A stretch of DNA of 64,000 bases from Edaphobacter aggregans DSM 19364 (GTDB taxonomy: Bacteria; Acidobacteriota; Terriglobia; Terriglobales; Acidobacteriaceae), in NCBI RefSeq assembly GCF_000745965.1, contig NZ_JQKI01000018.1:64345-128344 (forward strand), in the 5' to 3' direction. A model generated the notes under the pieces. That model did no database searches. It was not told the DNA's origin and was given only the letters and a program-made list of their open reading frames with translations. The first letter of the stretch is position 1, and every line of letters begins with the position of its first letter. Of this stretch, positions 61,880-64,000 are shown one piece after another. A program made the translations under genes and the position numbers.

Positions 61880-63319
61880 ATGGCCGAGCAAGCGACTCCC
61901 GTATCTTCAAACCCAGGCTACCGCGCAGCCCGCGGCATCGCCGCGACTCTGCGTTCCGCCGGCTACGACGCCTATCTCGCCGGTGGCTGCGTGCGCGACC
62001 TCCTCCTCGGCCTCGAACCCAAGGACTACGACGTAGCCACCAGCGCCACCCCCGAAGCTGTCCTCCAACTCTTCCCCGACAAAAAAGCCCTGACCGTCGG
62101 CGCACACTTCGGCGTCGTGCTCATCTGTGAGCCAAACAACGGGGAGCCAAACGACAGCGAACCAAACAGCATCTCCACCGAGATCGCCACCTTCCGCCAC
62201 GACGGCTCCTACTCCGACGGCCGCCGTCCCGACACCGTCGAGTTCTCCTCCTCGCCCCGCGAAGACGTCCTCCGCCGCGACTTCACCATCAACGGCATGC
62301 TGCTCGACCCCGCCGTCTACGACCGCACCGGCAATGCCGCCCAGGCCACGCTCGACTACGTCCACGGACGCGAAGACCTCGCCGCCCGCATCATCCGCGC
62401 CATCGGCGACCCCGCACAGCGCTTTGCAGAAGACAAGCTCCGTATGCTGCGCGCCGTGCGCTTCGCCGCGCGCCTCAACTTCGCCATCGAACCCGCCACC
62501 GCCGCCGCCATCCGACAACTCGCCTCCGAGATCACCGTCGTCAGCCCCGAGCGCATCCGCGACGAGATCACCCTCATCCTCACCGAAGGCGGCGCACGTC
62601 CCGGCTTCGAGCTGCTCGACTCCCTCGGCCTCCTGCCCCACATCCTCCCCGAGATCACCAGACTCCACGGCGTCCAGCAGCCGCCCGAGTACCACCCCGA
62701 AGGCGACGTCTGGATCCACACCATGCTCCTGCTCGAAAAACTCCCCGTCGACGCCTCACCCACGCTCGCCTGGGGATCGCTCCTTCACGACGTCGGCAAG
62801 CCCGCCACCTTCCGCCCACCCGACCCCGCCAATCCCAACGACCGCATCCGCTTCAACGGCCACGTCGAGGTCGGCGTCCGCATCGCCGAACATATCCTTC
62901 ACCGCCTGCACTTCTCCAACGACGAGTCCGAGCAGATCGTTGCACTCGTCAAAAACCACATGCGCTTCGCCGACATCATGCACATGCGCGAGTCCACCCT
63001 CAAGCGCTTCCTCCGCCTCCCTCACTTCGACGAGCACCTCGCGCTCCACCGCATCGACTGCCTCTCCTCGCACGCCGACCTCAGCCTGTACGACTTCGCG
63101 AAGCAGAGATACGAGACCGCGCCAATCGAGGCTCTCCTGCCAAAGCCGCTCCTCACCGGCCGCGAGCTCATCGCCGCCGGCTACCAGCCCGGTCCGCGCT
63201 TCAAAAAGATGCTCGAAGCCGCCGAAGACGCGCAACTCGAAGGCCTCGTCACCACCGAAGCCGAGGCCCTACGCTTCGTCCAGGAAAGATTCGGCGTCGC
63301 ACTGAAACCTTCGAGCTAA
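61880..63319 (+). CDS. cca: CCA tRNA nucleotidyltransferase with HD domain
   Basis: A 479-residue class-II nucleotidyltransferase that adds or repairs the 3' CCA of tRNA. N-terminal GGCVRDLLLGLEPKDYDVATSATPE has the GG and DxD motifs; then DVLRRDFTINGML and the RFAARLNFAIEPAT block; the HD domain has GSLLHDVGKPAT with HGHV-type histidines. The EPNNGEPNDSEPNS loop is an insertion. ATG 61880 is 21 nt from the divergent tsaD start; the longer frame to 61460 is the antisense of tsaD. Confidence 0.92.
   Translation: MAEQATPVSSNPGYRAARGIAATLRSAGYDAYLAGGCVRDLLLGLEPKDYDVATSATPEAVLQLFPDKKALTVGAHFGVVLICEPNNGEPNDSEPNSISTEIATFRHDGSYSDGRRPDTVEFSSSPREDVLRRDFTINGMLLDPAVYDRTGNAAQATLDYVHGREDLAARIIRAIGDPAQRFAEDKLRMLRAVRFAARLNFAIEPATAAAIRQLASEITVVSPERIRDEITLILTEGGARPGFELLDSLGLLPHILPEITRLHGVQQPPEYHPEGDVWIHTMLLLEKLPVDASPTLAWGSLLHDVGKPATFRPPDPANPNDRIRFNGHVEVGVRIAEHILHRLHFSNDESEQIVALVKNHMRFADIMHMRESTLKRFLRLPHFDEHLALHRIDCLSSHADLSLYDFAKQRYETAPIEALLPKPLLTGRELIAAGYQPGPRFKKMLEAAEDAQLEGLVTTEAEALRFVQERFGVALKPSS
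62129..62170. repeat. 15-bp tandem repeat in cca
   Basis: GAGCCAAACAACGGG, GAGCCAAACGACAGC and GAACCAAACAGC repeat in tandem, encoding EPNNG-EPNDS-EPNS. In frame (multiple of 3). Confidence 0.75.
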
Positions 63320-63346
63320 GCCACAACCCAACGCATCTAACGCTCA

Positions 63347-64000
63347 ATGAAATCGTCCCCTCCCGAAGTCCTCGTCATCGGTGCAGGCATGGCCGGCCTC
63401 ACCGCCGCCCGCGCGCTCGCCGAAGCCGGCGTCTCCGTCACCCTCATCGAGGCCCACAACCGCGTCGGCGGCCGCATCCTCACCCAGCGCATCGGCGACG
63501 ACACCATCGAGCTCGGCGCCGAGTTCATCCACGGCCGCCCGCCGGAGCTATGGGCCCTCATCGCCGAGACCGGCCTCGAGACCTACGAGCGCGACGGCAC
63601 CACAGCCTGCTTTACCAACGGTTCGCTCGCACCGTGCAACGAAGATGACCGCGCCTTCCACCTCCTCGAAGGCCTCGAAGACTTTACCGGCCCCGACGTA
63701 AGCTTTACCCAGTACCTCTCCACTCTCAAGGCCACCGACTCCGAGCGCATCTCAGCCCGCAGCTTCGTCGAAGGCTTCAACGCCGCCGACGCCAGCCAGA
63801 TCAGCGCCGCCTCTCTCGGTCTGCAACAGAAGGCCGAGGAATCCATCGAAGGCGACCGCGCCTTCTACGTGGGCGGCGGCTACGATCAACTCCCCAATCA
63901 CCTCGCAAAACGCATCCGCGACTACGGCTCTACTATTCACCTCGACACACCCGTTCGCCATCTGCGCTGGAGTTCCGGCCGCGTCGAGGCCACCACCGAC
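63347..64000 (+). CDS. FAD-dependent amine oxidase, N-terminal fragment
   Basis: ATG 63347 opens 218 codons to the window edge with no stop. [33 protein letters not shown] gives the FAD-binding Rossmann motif (GxGxxG then E for ribose) and the GG motif; ELGAEFIHG is the amine-oxidase block. Flavin-containing monoamine or phytoene-like oxidase, cut at about half length. It starts 27 nt after the cca stop and may be co-transcribed. Not in the given ORF set because it is open-ended. Confidence 0.82.
   Translation, partial: MKSSPPEVLVIGAGMAGLTAARALAEAGVSVTLIEAHNRVGGRILTQRIGDDTIELGAEFIHGRPPELWALIAETGLETYERDGTTACFTNGSLAPCNEDDRAFHLLEGLEDFTGPDVSFTQYLSTLKATDSERISARSFVEGFNAADASQISAASLGLQQKAEESIEGDRAFYVGGGYDQLPNHLAKRIRDYGSTIHLDTPVRHLRWSSGRVEATTD

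Noticed and set aside
1..64000. CRISPR arrays, rRNA genes, prophage or insertion-sequence transposases
   Set aside because: No regularly spaced repeat series, rRNA-like sequence or transposase/integrase frame was seen on either strand.

Overview
The window looks like a chromosomal segment of a soil acidobacterium (class Terriglobia, family Acidobacteriaceae; Granulicella, Terriglobus or Edaphobacter-like). The evidence is the gene content: a VWFA-related secreted protein, two very large TonB-type receptors with N-terminal carboxypeptidase-regulatory folds, a DUF2911 lipid/periplasmic protein, an EtfD-EtfB-EtfA electron-transfer module, a PEP-CTERM choice-of-anchor protein, and high GC with strong third-position GC bias. 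No phage, insertion sequence, rRNA operon or CRISPR array was seen. The genus assignment is inference.

Layout. 1-9.5 kb: envelope and stress genes (VWA protein, EamA exporter, a TetR regulator divergent from a small membrane protein, PPK2, TatA, an outer-membrane protein, glgC) separated by repeat-rich intergenic gaps. 9.5-17.3 kb: catalytic subunit of methylmalonyl-CoA mutase and then a complete glycine-cleavage operon (gcvT, gcvH, gcvPA, gcvPB) with three small accessory ORFs mixed in, followed by a DUF2911 gene and tRNA-Arg(CCG). 17.6-26.4 kb: a TonB-type receptor, a DUF2237 gene, a translationally coupled Gfo/Idh-epimerase pair, ornithine aminotransferase and an acyltransferase-3. 26.5-34.1 kb (all minus strand): ABC-F ATPase, VIT-like transporter, DEAD-box helicase, msrA, a RluB-type pseudouridine synthase, a cupin and scpB. 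34.2-40.1 kb: a frameshifted phosphate permease and a PEP-CTERM protein sit between scpB and the scpA-trpS-site-2-protease block.

40.2-52.3 kb: TPR protein, left-handed beta-helix acyltransferase, SIMPL protein with a coupled 60-residue basic protein, a zinc-ribbon protein, then etfD-etfB-etfA with 4-nt overlaps, moaA and a GAF-GGDEF protein; an AT-rich, hairpin-rich 600-bp gap follows. 52.4-56.2 kb: a compact DUF2946 - TonB receptor - MerC module with a perfect palindrome at its upstream edge, probably metal uptake or handling. 56.2-59 kb: a class-III aminotransferase and an EamA transporter diverging from a gap that carries a B12-box-like structured element. 59-64 kb: cysS, tsaD and cca (tsaD and cca are head to head, 21 bp apart, and both carry short tandem-repeat insertions), and a truncated FAD-dependent amine oxidase at the right edge.

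The most unusual signals are: a run of 8-bp tandem repeats inside tsaD, a candidate variant cobalamin riboswitch upstream of an EamA transporter, the DUF2946-TonB-MerC module, and several families of dispersed intergenic repeats with conserved ends and exchanged hairpin middles.
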